Shown here: one piece after another, positions 33,125-43,297 of the stretch
How the letters are laid out: every line of letters begins with the position of its first letter
Position numbering within the stretch: the stretch's first letter is position 1
Assembly (NCBI GenBank): GCA_034440635.1
Contig: JAOTON010000386.1
Span: 372,001-436,000 of the forward strand
Reading direction: 5' to 3'
DNA length: 64,000 nucleotides
Source: Lepas anatifera
Lineage: Eukaryota > Arthropoda > Thecostraca > Lepadidae
Made by a program: the position numbers and the translations under genes
The notes under the pieces: model-generated
The model's input: only the letters and a program-made list of their open reading frames with translations
What the model was told of the DNA's origin: nothing
The model's database searches: none

Positions 33125-36040
33125 AAAACGACCAAAATATTTCAATTTGACACCACCATGTCTAAAAATCTGAACTTGTCTCCGGGGTAGTTTTGCCAGA
33201 AACACACCTGTGAGAATCTTAGCCCCTCCGACCAACGGTGACCGAGTTATAGCCCGAGGCATTTTCGAGGTCACGTTGTAGACTATCTTTGATGCTTCAT
33301 AACTACAACGCATACCTGATGAACAAGTTTTGTATATCATTGAACTGTTTGAATTATAGTTTATTTTAAAAAGAAATGTTAAAATTTGAAAATTTTGGAC
33401 TTTAATTTGTTTGACCTTTTCTTTTGACCTAGCTTGACCTTTTCCTAGTTTAAATTGCCCTTTAGACACCTCAAAATGTTTCTTCATAAAATATCTTCGA
33501 TAGCAAAATAAAAAGCGTTCTTGTATAAGTTCAATATTTAGACCTAAGGTAGGTATGTAACGGTTTTTACCATTGGGTAGTAGCCTTATGTTTAACGCCG
33601 AAATATAGGATTGCTTTTGTAATCGGTCGCTGGAAATTATACTCCATTGTCTTTACGAAATTTTAATCGTACAAGTATCCGAATTTATGACAATTAACAC
33701 GCGCCCACCTGAGGGGTGGGTAACCGGCCTCTTCAGGTTCTACAGGTAGTAAAAATACCTTGCGCAGCGCCACCGTACTCCATCTACTCTAACACAACAT
33801 TTTGCGACTTCTGAAAATAATTTAGGTCAACTGGGAGGTGGTGGTACGTAATGCTGAAGGCCAGCAGGCAACCGTGGTGAGGGGTGACCTGAGGTGAGGT
33901 CGTCGTTATGCCTTGTGGACTTTAACTTTGTTTTTGATTAACACTTTATCGTGGAGTTGTCGTTTGGTGGTGGGGCAGGTTCCGAAAGTCCCTTGATGAC
34001 TTGTGAGAACCTACCCTAAACTGCCTCCTTGCCGCCCCGGTAGCTAGTTGGTGAGCGTTGGGCCCGGCCCGCGGCTGAAGATGCGTGGCAGTGCATGTCA
34101 GGCTTGGGATGGTTCCGCTGAGACGCTCCGGCGCTCAATAGCTTACCCGACGTACAGGTGCTGGCAACTGACTGGTGAAAGGGTGACCTGAGCGGGCGGC
34201 CGTCCCGGCTGTGTGGGACGTTAAACGTTGGCTTCTAAAATCAACCCTTCATTGTGGAGTTGCTGTCGATGGTGGGCGGGTCGTGACAAGTCCATTGAGA
34301 CTTTAGTGAGACCCCGACTCAAAATCGAATGGAACAATTGTAAAAATGTATAAAAACTGAACTGGCAACAACTTGGGCGATATTTATAAACAGAAAACTG
34401 CAGCCATTAAAGTGATAAAGGGATCCTTGTTTCGGGAGACGAGGGCAATGAACTTATTAATAATGAACCTTTCGCCTTAAATGAAATTTTACAAAGATGT
34501 GGACTTTATCAATAATTGAAAAGTATAACTTATCCCATGAGCACCACTAACTCACACATTACATCGTTCCAGAGATGAAATGTATGATGCAAGCTGATCC
34601 GTGCGCACGCATATGTTTGAGAGGATTATGAATGTAAACAAACGTGTCTGAAAGGCTTTATTCCCAAAAGTAATTTGAATGTCTATATTCGAAAATGTCC
34701 TGAAATTGTAACGCATTCGACTTGGTCGCTTGAACAGGTTGCCTCATGATATTTTTACAAGGTGATCATTTAAGCTGACACGGATCCGAGAACCCAGATA
34801 AATAATGACACGTGACTGGGAGGATGCGTAAATAGCGTTTTAATATTACCGAATATGTTAATACAATGTTTGGTCGTGTGCCTTTGAGGTTGCTCAGGTC
34901 CGTATTTTGAACTAAGTAGAACCAATTTTGTGATAATAGGTGAGGGAGCAGAGAAAGAAAGTTCAGCACCATTGAACACTCTTGTTGAGTCAAACGGATT
35001 ATATATTTATAATATTGCCTGTAATGTCAAATTAACTGCTTTGACGTGGGCCGGTTTGGTCTGTATGGTAAAGAATATTAATAAACTGCTGGCAAGTCAG
35101 ACACGACAATGTAAAATACAACCCCATCGCAATTCTCGACAATTCTCAATTCTCGAAGTTATAAATTTACCAATCGCCCCATGATTTTAATGGAAAGATC
35201 ATGACCTTTGCTCTGCTCCCGGTTATCGATATAGAAATCCTGCTACAAAATTATCTTGCTAGGCGATCTTACTATGTAATGCGATTCTAACCACGATAGG
35301 CTAAATTTGATATGATTTATGCACCTCCCAAGTTTGAGGTTAGGTCTCTTGACCTGTTGCAGTCTGACCTGGTATGACCCAGACCTAAATTTTGCCGAAG
35401 CTGCAAAATTTGAGTTGAGGTACATGAAGTACGGTGTGCGAAGGTGTTTTTTTACTACCTGTGGAAACCTGAGGAGGCCGGTTGCCCACCCCGGGTGGGC
35501 GGTTAATTGTCATAATTCGGATACTTGTAGATTAAAATTTCTAAAGACAATGGAGTATGATTTCCAGCGACCGATTAAAAGAATCGCTATATTTGCGGCG
35601 TTAAACATAAGGCTGTACTACCGCAATGGTAAAAACCGTGTACATACCTACCTTAGGTGCTAAATATTGGAACTTATAGCAAGAACGCATTTTTTTATTT
35701 TGCTATCGAAAGATATTTTATGAAGAAACATTTTGAGGTGTCTAAAGGGCAATTTAACTGAGAAAGGTAGTAGTAAGGAAAGTCAACAAATTAAAGCCCA
35801 AAATTTTCAAATTTTAACATTTCTTTTTTCAAAATAAACTATAATTCGACGAGTTCAATGATATACAACTTGTTAATCGGTGATGGTTGTTAGTTATAAG
35901 CATCAAGATAGTCACAACACCTCCCGAAGTGCCTCATAACTGGTCACCGTTGGTCGTGAGATTTCAGGCTGTTTCTGCCCAAACACCCCGACAGTTTCGA
36001 TTTTTCTAGACATGTGGTGTGCTTGGTTGTCCAAGCCCAG
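33125..36040 (+). mobile_element. Long-inverted-repeat element, copy B (deletion-riddled)
   Basis: Colinear with copy A from AACGACCAAAATATTTCAAT to TTTTTCTAGACATG, in the same orientation and including the SINE-like block (about 34030-34140). It is about 13% shorter than A, almost wholly through one- to ten-base deletions with few substitutions. The outer 15 bp of the left terminus are missing and the right terminus is scrambled, so no target duplication can be read. If the exon at 31782 belongs to an active gene, B lies in the following intron. Confidence 0.9.
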
Positions 36041-36379
36041 CATCGAAGTTTAGCTTGAATGATATTTCCAGCTCCATAATGATTCATGAGGCCTCTTGTG
36101 ACCCAGCTTTTGACCTGGAAAGAAATTTAGACTGGCTCGTATATATAAAAGTGTTGTCAATCTCCACAATGTGGGTTTTACGATTTGCGAAAACATGTCA
36201 TGATTGTTAAGTAGTAAAGTAATAGAAGTCACGTTAGATTAGATCACTTATAATAAAAAACATACACATCCCGCAGGGGACAGATCAGGGGTATTAATGA
36301 GGTATTACCCACCTAAACCTCTCGATATTTGCATTTTTCCATAATCCTTTTTACGATTTTCTTGAGCTGACCTCCGTGG

Positions 36380-36660
36380 GGGGATGGTGATTTAATAGTA
36401 GTTAGCGTGCTCGCTTTCAGCACGGCCGACCGGGGTTCGCGGTCTGAGCCAGGAACAATGTGTCTCCCCGGAAACCCTACCAACAGGGATAGAGTTTGCC
36501 ACGCCATATAGCCCTGGCGGTTGGTGCGCCGATCAGCCCCCACAGCTACCGGTACTGGAGCGGGGCACACGAGCCTACTGCTGATGTGCGGTGGAGACGC
36601 CTGACCGAGGGTCGCGAGAAGGCAGTCCAGGTCATCAGGCATATTGCACGGATGCAGCAA
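36380..36660 (+). mobile_element. tRNA-derived SINE, plus strand
   Basis: A degenerate A box (TGATTTAATAGTAGTTAGC, about 36388-36406) and GGGGTTCGCGG B box (36432-36442), followed by a body (GAACAATGTGTCTCCCCGG) shared with the minus-strand copy at 15660-15812. The 3' end is unclear. Confidence 0.5.
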
Positions 36661-37256
36661 CTCGTACAGAATGGCAAGGTCACGCTGAAAATAAGATCGT
36701 CAACCTTTTGTTACGCCAGGTCGTTCAAAATAGGTTTTGAATGTTGTCGGCTCTTGTAACAGACATGGTTTTTTGAGGTAGCATGCCGGTGTCCGCCCAG
36801 GTATCAGTACGAGCGTAGTGTGGCAGGTGACTTATCTGAGGAGCTTCCGAGCGGGTTTTGAAGCTGGACTTTAGTTATGTGGGCTTCCAAAAGAAGCGTT
36901 ATTTTCTGTGTTCACCCCTTTTGGTCTTTCACAATATTTTGACTGGTTTTTATCGCCATTTCCCAACCCCTTCGTTTTTTAAATAGAAGGGATCTTATTT
37001 TACCCTCTCCCCACACTGGCAAAAATTCCCCCTTTCCCATCCGGGGATGGTAAAGTTCTTTTTCATAGTGTCTTCGGCATAGTGTTGTACGTTAACTCTT
37101 CAAAATAAGTGCTGTGTAATGTGTATTGTGTATTTGCCATTAATGTAATCATATTTCCCATGTTGACGCGATTGCCACCGTTGTTGCAGCTGATTCTTGC
37201 TGATGAGTTTTGCGTGCAGAAAATTTTGTCTTCTGACCGTTCGTGAAGTCGTATAT
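36661..37256. other. Non-coding stretch, no recognised feature
   Basis: No gene or repeat recognised. Confidence 0.5.
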
Positions 37257-37372
37257 GTTCGTTGGGACTTACTCCACAAAAGGTTTTTGGGGTCGGAGCT
37301 TTCGAACTGTATTACAGAGCTTCGTCAGCGAATCGGAATAGGTGGGATGGTTCAATAAGAGTTTGGAGAGAA
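37257..37372 (-). repeat. Penelope-type terminal repeat with hammerhead-like motif (inverted copy)
   Basis: Reverse complement of 38178-38296 with few differences. On its minus strand it carries CTGACGAAGC and CGAAAGCTCCGACC around a CTGT-AAT-ACAG hairpin, the arrangement of a hammerhead core as found in Penelope-like element termini. Confidence 0.6.
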
Positions 37373-37419
37373 TACGAAAACCAAAGCGGATCTCAAGGTG
37401 AAGGCTTGCGCTCTTCCTG

Positions 37420-37870
37420 CACCCCCCGACTCGGAAAATACTTTACCAACTTAAGAGAGAAGCCAGCAAGATTGGCAAACAACTAGTGTCAAAACCACTG
37501 CACACCGTGGGATCTTTGTTGTGCAGCAAGGCCAAACATCAGCTGCCTACGTCACAAAACAGCAACCCTGTATACCTCATCGCATGTTCCTGCAAGATAG
37601 GAGGTGAAAATGTCATATACATTGGAGAGACCTACCGAGAAATACAGTTTCGAGTGCAAGAACATCGCAACAGCTGGAGAGGACAAGTACCATCTAAACT
37701 GACTGAAGGCTTCAGCCTTCAGTGAGCACAGACAGTGTACTCCAGCCTTCTCTGACGTCAAAATCCTCAATCACGCTGCCCATCACCATATGCCTCTACT
37801 CATGGAGTCGGCCTACATACAATCAGTGGGCCGGCGAGAGACCATACTCACCTCACCCAATGATGCTAGT
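37420..37870 (+). pseudogene. Penelope-like element: GIY-YIG endonuclease domain fragment
   Basis: The frame at 37486-37725 contains NPVYLIACSCK, then NVIYIGETYREIQFRVQEHR, the two strands and helix of a GIY-YIG nuclease as found at the C-terminus of Penelope-like reverse transcriptases (catalytic Tyr, Tyr, Arg and His visible). A frameshift near 37722 leads into a tail with FSDVKILNHAAHHHMPL and MESAYIQ, typical of the end of these proteins. The RT domain upstream is gone; only about 25 codons before VYLI fit. This enzyme would nick target DNA for priming. It lies between two inverted hammerhead-like terminal repeats and its 3' side is cut by the TTAA element at 37872. Confidence 0.8.
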
Positions 37871-38177
37871 GTTAACACGCGCACTGGAGGGGGCCTCGGA
37901 GGCCCCCCACCTGTTTTTCCGAGGTGGCTGGAGAACCGCTTGTAGCCGAAAAACGAAACCTGGCCACATTTAACAGAATTTAATAGCGCGTCGATTGGTG
38001 AAGACTTTCGAAATTTATTATTAAAAGGGAATAATACTTTGCCTTTTATATAATAATACTTTCCCTTTTATTTTTACTTTCCCTTTTATTATCCCTTTTA
38101 TTATTGTAGATGTGATTTTTAGGTATTTCTCAGAAGGCATTTTTTATTGCTGTCACGTGATATTTGCCAAACTTAAC

Positions 38178-38296
38178 ATTCTCTCCAAACTCTTATTGAA
38201 CCATCCCACCTATTCCGATTCGCTGACGAAGCTCTGTAATACAGTTCGAAAGCTCCGACCCCAAAAACTCTTTGTGGAGTAAGTCCGAACGAATAT
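38178..38296 (+). repeat. Penelope-type terminal repeat with hammerhead-like motif
   Basis: Inverted partner of 37257-37372. CTGACGAAGCTCTGTAATAC starts at 38222 and is followed by AGTTCGAAAGCTCCGACC: a conserved CUGANGA, a short hairpin and GAAA. Stem II has mismatches near the core, so self-cleavage is uncertain. It lies on the same strand as the GIY-YIG fragment upstream. Confidence 0.5.
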
Positions 38297-38579
38297 AAAC
38301 GACATCCGAACTTCATACAATGCCTTTTCAAGCGTTCGTGAAGTATTTTACTGGGATATTGATGATGAATTTGGAAAATATAGAGCTGCAACCGTCACCT
38401 GAAAATAAAACTTCAGAATAGGAATGCTGACTTGATTCATTGTCGCTTTCGAAGAGTGTTAGACTAGAGTAGAGAAGAGCAGATGTATGTTGAGGTCTCC
38501 ATAAGACATGGCTTTTCAGCCCTTTATCACAAGCACATACAGGAGTAAGCTCATTCGCAAACCAAACAGTACTTAACAC

Positions 38580-39412
38580 CAGACTTGTTAAGTACCAGAC
38601 TCGCGACTCAGAGTCGGAGTCGACTCTGAGTCGACTCAAAATTTCCTTGAGTCAGAGTTGAGTCGACTCACTTTCAGAATTGGGTTGAGTCTGAGTCGAC
38701 TCAACTGCTCGACCAGTTGAGTCGATTCAGAATCAGAGTCAGCCTCTAAGCTGTGAGTCAGGAGTTGAGTCGACTCAGCACTCTTTTTTCTTCACATATG
38801 TGATCACATTCCTGACATTTTAGAAATGTTTGCAGATAATTTTGAAGGATTTCATATTGCAATTTTCCAATAATAGGGAACTTACTATTATTCATTTGAA
38901 CACTACATCCATTCCGGCATCAGTCATTAAAAAATAAGTTGTGTAAAATATTGATAGACAGTTTCAAAAGCACACACACTTCCTAGTATTTTCCATTTAT
39001 ATTAGCAATAGCATGTAAAATCACACAGAAAAATGTGATTTGGCACACATTTAGAATTCTCGACTTTGAGGGTGCACACCATAAAAAGTCCTAAGCTAAT
39101 AATAATGCAATAATTTACTCTGGGAAGCCCCATCTTTATTTTCTTTTTCTTCCTTTGTTTAACTGATAACACTGAAAAAATAAGTAATGTAACCGCCACA
39201 TAGAGGGTGCCAGAAATCTTGTTTTGCACATAAACTTTGAAATGGGTCAAAATGGAAACTAAAAGCTTCAATTAGCTGCTTTTTAAAATTACTTTCTTGA
39301 TTTGTCATGGTTTGAGGACATCCACTGGTAGATAATATAAACACCGACGACACAACACTGTACCTACTGTTCTCTGTATACGGAAAGTAAAACTCAGTCC
39401 TATCTCTGGCAG
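38580..39412 (-). repeat. Dispersed repeat R1, copy 2
   Basis: Reverse complement of 21998-22380 plus 23799-24205 without the 1.4-kb insertion. Starts with the GAGTCGACTC cluster (38585-38785). Its far end abuts the BEL/Pao RT at about 39412, where the RT codons stop mid-domain and run into R1 in an open frame. Confidence 0.82.
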
Positions 39413-40610
39413 CTCAGCATGGTCGTCAGGCAACGCCTCGTCCCAGGTCAGGTTCTCCTCCCAAAGCTCCTGAAACAGGCACTTCACGAACATCAGGAAT
39501 GGGGTTAAAAACCCACATGGATCGAAAACTCTGGCCAGCATCCTGAGTACGAGGCGCTTGGTTGGCACAATGCCAGCAGGCAAATCGTGACCTGAGAATG
39601 TCAGCACATCAGAGTCACGGCACCATGTCACACCCAGCACCTTCACCATCTCAGCGTCCACATGACGCTGATCCACCTGTAGTTTCTCCGACAAGAGAAG
39701 CGAGTTGCTGGAGCATTTTGCCAATTCCATTCCAGCAGCTCCCATCACCTCACATGCTTCCTGAAACAAAGAGACGACACCTTCCTCAGAGTCGCATCCT
39801 GTCAGCCAGTCATCTGCATACAGGGACTCCTTCAGCTCGGTCACAGCATGACTGACTGGATACTGAGAGAGATGGTACTTGATTGTCGCATTCAACAGGA
39901 ATGGGCTGCAGGCCAGACCCATTATTACACGCTGAAACCGCATGGTGCGCACCTGCTGTCCCTGTCGCCATAGGAAGCGGGGAGCATCTTGGTCTGGCCT
40001 GTCGAGGCGGATCATATGAAACGCCTTCACAATATCTGCTGATAGGCCAAACCGCCACCTCCTAAAACGCACCAACACCTCACCCAGGTTGGGCATCAGA
40101 GCAGGTCCAACCTCCACCACATCATTCAGGGACACTCCGTTTGGTCTTTTTGCACTAGCATCAAACACTGGTCTGACCTTGGTAGTTGTGCTGGCGAGCT
40201 TCACTACCGGCCTGTGTGGGGAGTAGAAGGTAACATGCTCACCCTCTAGCTCGTCAGCGGGTACCTCACACACAACACCATCAGCTTCCATCTGTGATAA
40301 GGCACTGTCATAGGCCTCATGAAGCTGAGGTTTGGAGCGCAGCTTGTTCTCAAGACTTACCAGACGCTTTTCAGCTGATGCACGGTTGTTCAGCAACTGT
40401 GACTTATTGTCACGCCAGGGTATCTGAACCACGTACCTGCCATCGTCATATTTGATGGTTTTGTTGAACTTATCCAGCACAGCATCAGTCTGATCTGACT
40501 CATCAAGACTCAGACAGTCCTGATCCCAGACCCCCATCATATTGACTGGAGCTATCTCGGTCATTGTCAGCAGCTGGCTGCCCACACAAACACCATGAAG
40601 GGGAACACCT
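39411..40610 (-). pseudogene. BEL/Pao retrotransposon reverse transcriptase, truncated
   Basis: Follows the gag-protease region in another frame. The frame carries the Pao-type RT: FYSPHRPVVK, KVRPVFDASAK, LSADIVKAFHMIRLD (first catalytic Asp), MGLACSPFLLNATIKYHL and ESLYADDWLTG (catalytic YADD, near 39811-39830), then RMLARVFDPCGFLTPF. It stops at DDHAELPE, where R1 sequence begins. The rest of pol (RNase H and integrase), any env and the 3' LTR are absent. The switch of frame falls at a run of seven C's (40612-40618), so it may be a one-base sequencing or replication slip in an otherwise open polyprotein. Confidence 0.88.
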
Positions 40611-42512
40611 CCTCCCCCCCACTGACCCACACAGGACCCATCCAAACAGGGTCTCGAGAGCAACCAGTCCTGCAGAGCTGCGGATCAGACCCGGCTTTAC
40701 AAGCGAATAGTACTGGTCTTGACCAACTATGATATCGAACTGCAGCAGGCAGCCAGGAGAGTCGGCTGGGCTGTCTGAGGCAAGGGCAAGGCCCTTGAAC
40801 GGGTCCAGCAGGCTGGCTGGGATGCTGGGACGGATGAGCGGAGCACACACAACTGGCACCTTGACCGCAGTGAGGGTGGTTTCTGTGGGCACAGAGGGAT
40901 TGTTGGCAGAAACAATCACATCATAAACATCGCAAACACTTGTGGACTTATTTCCACCAAATGAGGCACAGGTCATCTCAACAGACCCCCTAAACTCCCC
41001 CTTCACCTGCCTCATCAGCCGCTCAGAGATGAAGGTGCGGTCTGCACCACTGTCCAAGACCATGTTGGCCTTCACCGGCACCTGCTTACCCTGCACCAGA
41101 ACTGTGGCAACTGGCAACAATGTGACTGCACCAGTGTTGCATAAGAGCAACACAGAGTTACCACTATCAGCAGTGGGTGGCACACTGGGAACACTCACAG
41201 TACGAGGGGGTTCTGGAACCACCTTGGCACCACCTCCACCCACTGATCCCCTCTTTGGACCCTCACTACCCCCATCATCACGCATACAAAGAATCACATG
41301 ATGCCTACCATTACATCGAAAGCACCTCTTGTTACACTGCTTGGCCCTGTGGTCTGCCTGGAGGCAGCCAAAGCACAGGTACTTAGATTTCACACACTGG
41401 CATATATCCTGGCAACTCATGTGCAGCAGGTCAGGACACTTATCTGCCGAGTGGTGGTGTCCACAGAAGGAACAGCCAGACGTAGCTGCCTGCAGTGCGG
41501 CAGCTGTAGCTCCACGCGGTCGCTCCCTCCTCCAAGACATCTTCTGTCGGTGTGGTGGAGATGAAGTAGTCCTCACAGCAGCAGTGGCACCAGTGGACTC
41601 CACACACGATGACAGCTCACCATAGACCCCTGAGCGCTCTTGTCGTCGGATCTCCGTCTGGAGCAATGTCACTAGGTAGTCCAGGTTGCTCTCCTGTCCT
41701 ACACTGCCCCTAGCCCACTCCAGACGCACACCAGCTGGAAGACGTGACAGCACTAAAGGAGTGAGAATGACCCCATACTGCTCACCATCAATGTCCAGGG
41801 CTTCAAGGCTACGGATATGTACAAGCAGCTCATCCACAAGGTGCTGAAGTGCTGCCTCAGGTGCCACACCTGAGGGGGGCTGAAGCTCCAAGAGCTTCTG
41901 CACATGGGCGAACACAATCAGCTCCTTCCGCCCAAACCGACTCTTCAGCAGTTCACAAGTTGGCTTGTAATTTAGCCCAGACAGAGGAAGGCCCTCCACA
42001 CACTTCTTGGCATCTCCTCGCAGCAAAGACCTTAGATAGGTCAACTTGCTGACCTCAGGCAGCTCCGACTGGTCCACAGCAGCTGAGAAAGCCTCCCAAA
42101 ATGAGGCCCACTTCATCACATCACCACTAAAATGTGGGAGCTCCAGCTTAGGTAAGCGCACACTGCAGGCCTGAGAAGCAGAAGCGCTTGCCTGGTCACC
42201 ACCAGCCTCAGCCTGGTCACGCTGTACGAAATGCTCTGCACGCAGTAGCACCTTCCTGATGTCCTCTCGGAACTTCCAGGATTCCTCCATGTCATCACTC
42301 ATATCATCTTCTTTCAGTTCAAGCTCTAACAGAGACTGAGCCTCATCCAGAGAAGCCAGCCTAGACTCGCAATCCCGCTTACTGAGTGTCACCTCCAGCA
42401 GGTCGGTTGTCTCATCCAGCAGCGCCGACAGGGCATTAGCGCTCCTGGTCGCCCAGCCTCTAGCAGCTGACCGTTTGCGCTTCAGACGGTCCAGGTCCAT
42501 TTTGACCTCCAT
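40503..42512 (-). pseudogene. BEL/Pao Gag and aspartic protease
   Basis: ATG at 42512. A 669-codon frame reads a coiled-coil-like charged N-terminus (MDLDRLKRKRSAARGW), the Pao-type gag core (LPKLELPHFSGDVMKWASFW, SKLTYLRSLLRGDAK), three Cys/His knuckles (CSFCGHHHSADKC and neighbours, about residues 345-405) and a retropepsin-like VLDSGADRTFISERLM (about residue 490). It assembles the virus-like particle and processes the polyprotein. A second, 5'-damaged copy of the gag part lies inverted at 48770-49790 with only four residue differences over about 290. The last 30 codons are a frameshifted end, since the natural frame moves into RT at 40612-40618. Confidence 0.9.
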
Positions 42513-42578
42513 AGTAGAAACAGGTCAATTCTCAAATCACAGCAGAATGTAATATCAACTCACACTGAAGATCTAAAG

Positions 42579-42596
42579 TCCCGGGTTCCGGCACCA
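42579..42596 (-). other. Primer-binding site of the BEL/Pao element
   Basis: On the minus strand TGGTGCCGGAACCCGGGA, 67 bp upstream of the gag ATG, fits the 3' end of a tRNA (UCCCGGGUUCCGGCA-CCA). It is preceded by CATTACA, a plausible last few bases of a 5' LTR; beyond that Penelope sequence begins, so the LTR is lost. A decayed version is at about 48679-48695. Confidence 0.7.
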
Positions 42597-42602
42597 ATGT
42601 AA

Positions 42603-42841
42603 TGGAAAAGGGCTCTTAGACTAGTTTTCTCCGTAGGCCATATAAAAGTTTGCGAGGAGGGGCCCAAGGGGGGAGCCCATGGCGACGCCATCTTTCTAAG
42701 TGAATAACTTTCCATCGGGGCCACGGAATGGGGAATCTTTGGTGCATGCTATAAGAAGGTTTTTTAAGATGTCTGGAGATAGCGCAAGTTTTTCTAATCC
42801 GTTACTACGTCTATGGTAGACTTCGTCAATAATTATCTGGA
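42603..42841 (-). pseudogene. Penelope-like RT core fragment
   Basis: Minus strand encodes the conserved Penelope RT block with DKTIQIIIDEVYHRRSNGLE-like residues and MGSPLGPLLANFY, as in 47580-47830. The fragment is joined head to head with the next one at GTAGATAAAACC/ACGGGAAGC. Confidence 0.8.
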
Positions 42842-43155
42842 TGGTTTTATCTACGGGAAGCTCGAAGCTGAAGATAAAGTATCAGTGCACCCAGACTTAA
42901 AAGGACTGCTAATCAGGGAAGGAAGTAAGCTACGAGGGAGCGACCGCAGCCAAATATTGACACCAGAACTTCGCCTAGCAGGAAAACAGCTGAAAGAAGA
43001 CAATCGAATCATTGTTAGAAGAGCTGATAAAGCATCGATTTTCGTAATCTTAAACCGAGAAGAATACGACAGAAAACTGAGTGACATATTAGCAGATGAA
43101 ACCGAATTCAAAAAGATAAAAGAAGATCCAACAAAAAACTCAAAGCCAAAGGCAT
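42842..43155 (+). pseudogene. Penelope-like RT N-terminal fragment
   Basis: KLEAEDKVSVHPDLKGLL, then NRIIVRRADKASIFVILNRE and YDRKLSDILADETEFKKIKE: the region before the RT fingers, also found on the minus strand at 48137-48437 with three residue differences. It ends at CAAAGCCAAAGG, where the TTAA element's arm resumes. Confidence 0.8.
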
Positions 43156-43297
43156 GGCACGCCTTCACAAATCGACGCGCCATGGAATTCTGTTAAATCT
43201 AGCCAAGTGGCGTTTTAAAATGCGAACGGTTACTCGCCCACCTTGGAAAAACAAGTTGGGTGGGGGCCTCTGAGGCCCCTTCCGGTGCGCGCGTTAA

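Larger units (their letters stand above)
41460..43153 (-). repeat. Left arm of a 1.7-kb inverted duplication
   Basis: Comprises part of BEL/Pao gag, the primer-binding site, the Penelope RT core piece and the Penelope N-terminal piece. The same order, inverted, is at 48137-49790. Breakpoints are CAAAGCCAAAG on one side and the gag zinc knuckle (CGGHHHSA region) on the other. Confidence 0.85.
37876..43293. mobile_element. 5.4-kb TTAA-bounded inverted-repeat block enclosing other elements
   Basis: Left end CACGCGCACTGGAGGGGGCC and right end (reverse strand) CGCGCGCACCGGAAGGGGCC, both next to TTAA (37872-37875, 43294-43297). The inverted similarity goes on for over 120 bp, through TTTTTCC.AGGTGG and TTAACAGAATT to GCGCGTCGATT.GTGAAG. 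The interior holds Penelope terminal repeat, R1, BEL/Pao and Penelope fragments in mixed orientation, so the original element was probably a MITE that received several insertions. No transposase of its own is visible. Confidence 0.75.

Noticed and set aside
37872..43297. A giant Polinton/Maverick-type transposon
   Set aside because: No DNA polymerase B, retroviral-type integrase, ATPase or capsid genes; the contents are retroelement fragments.
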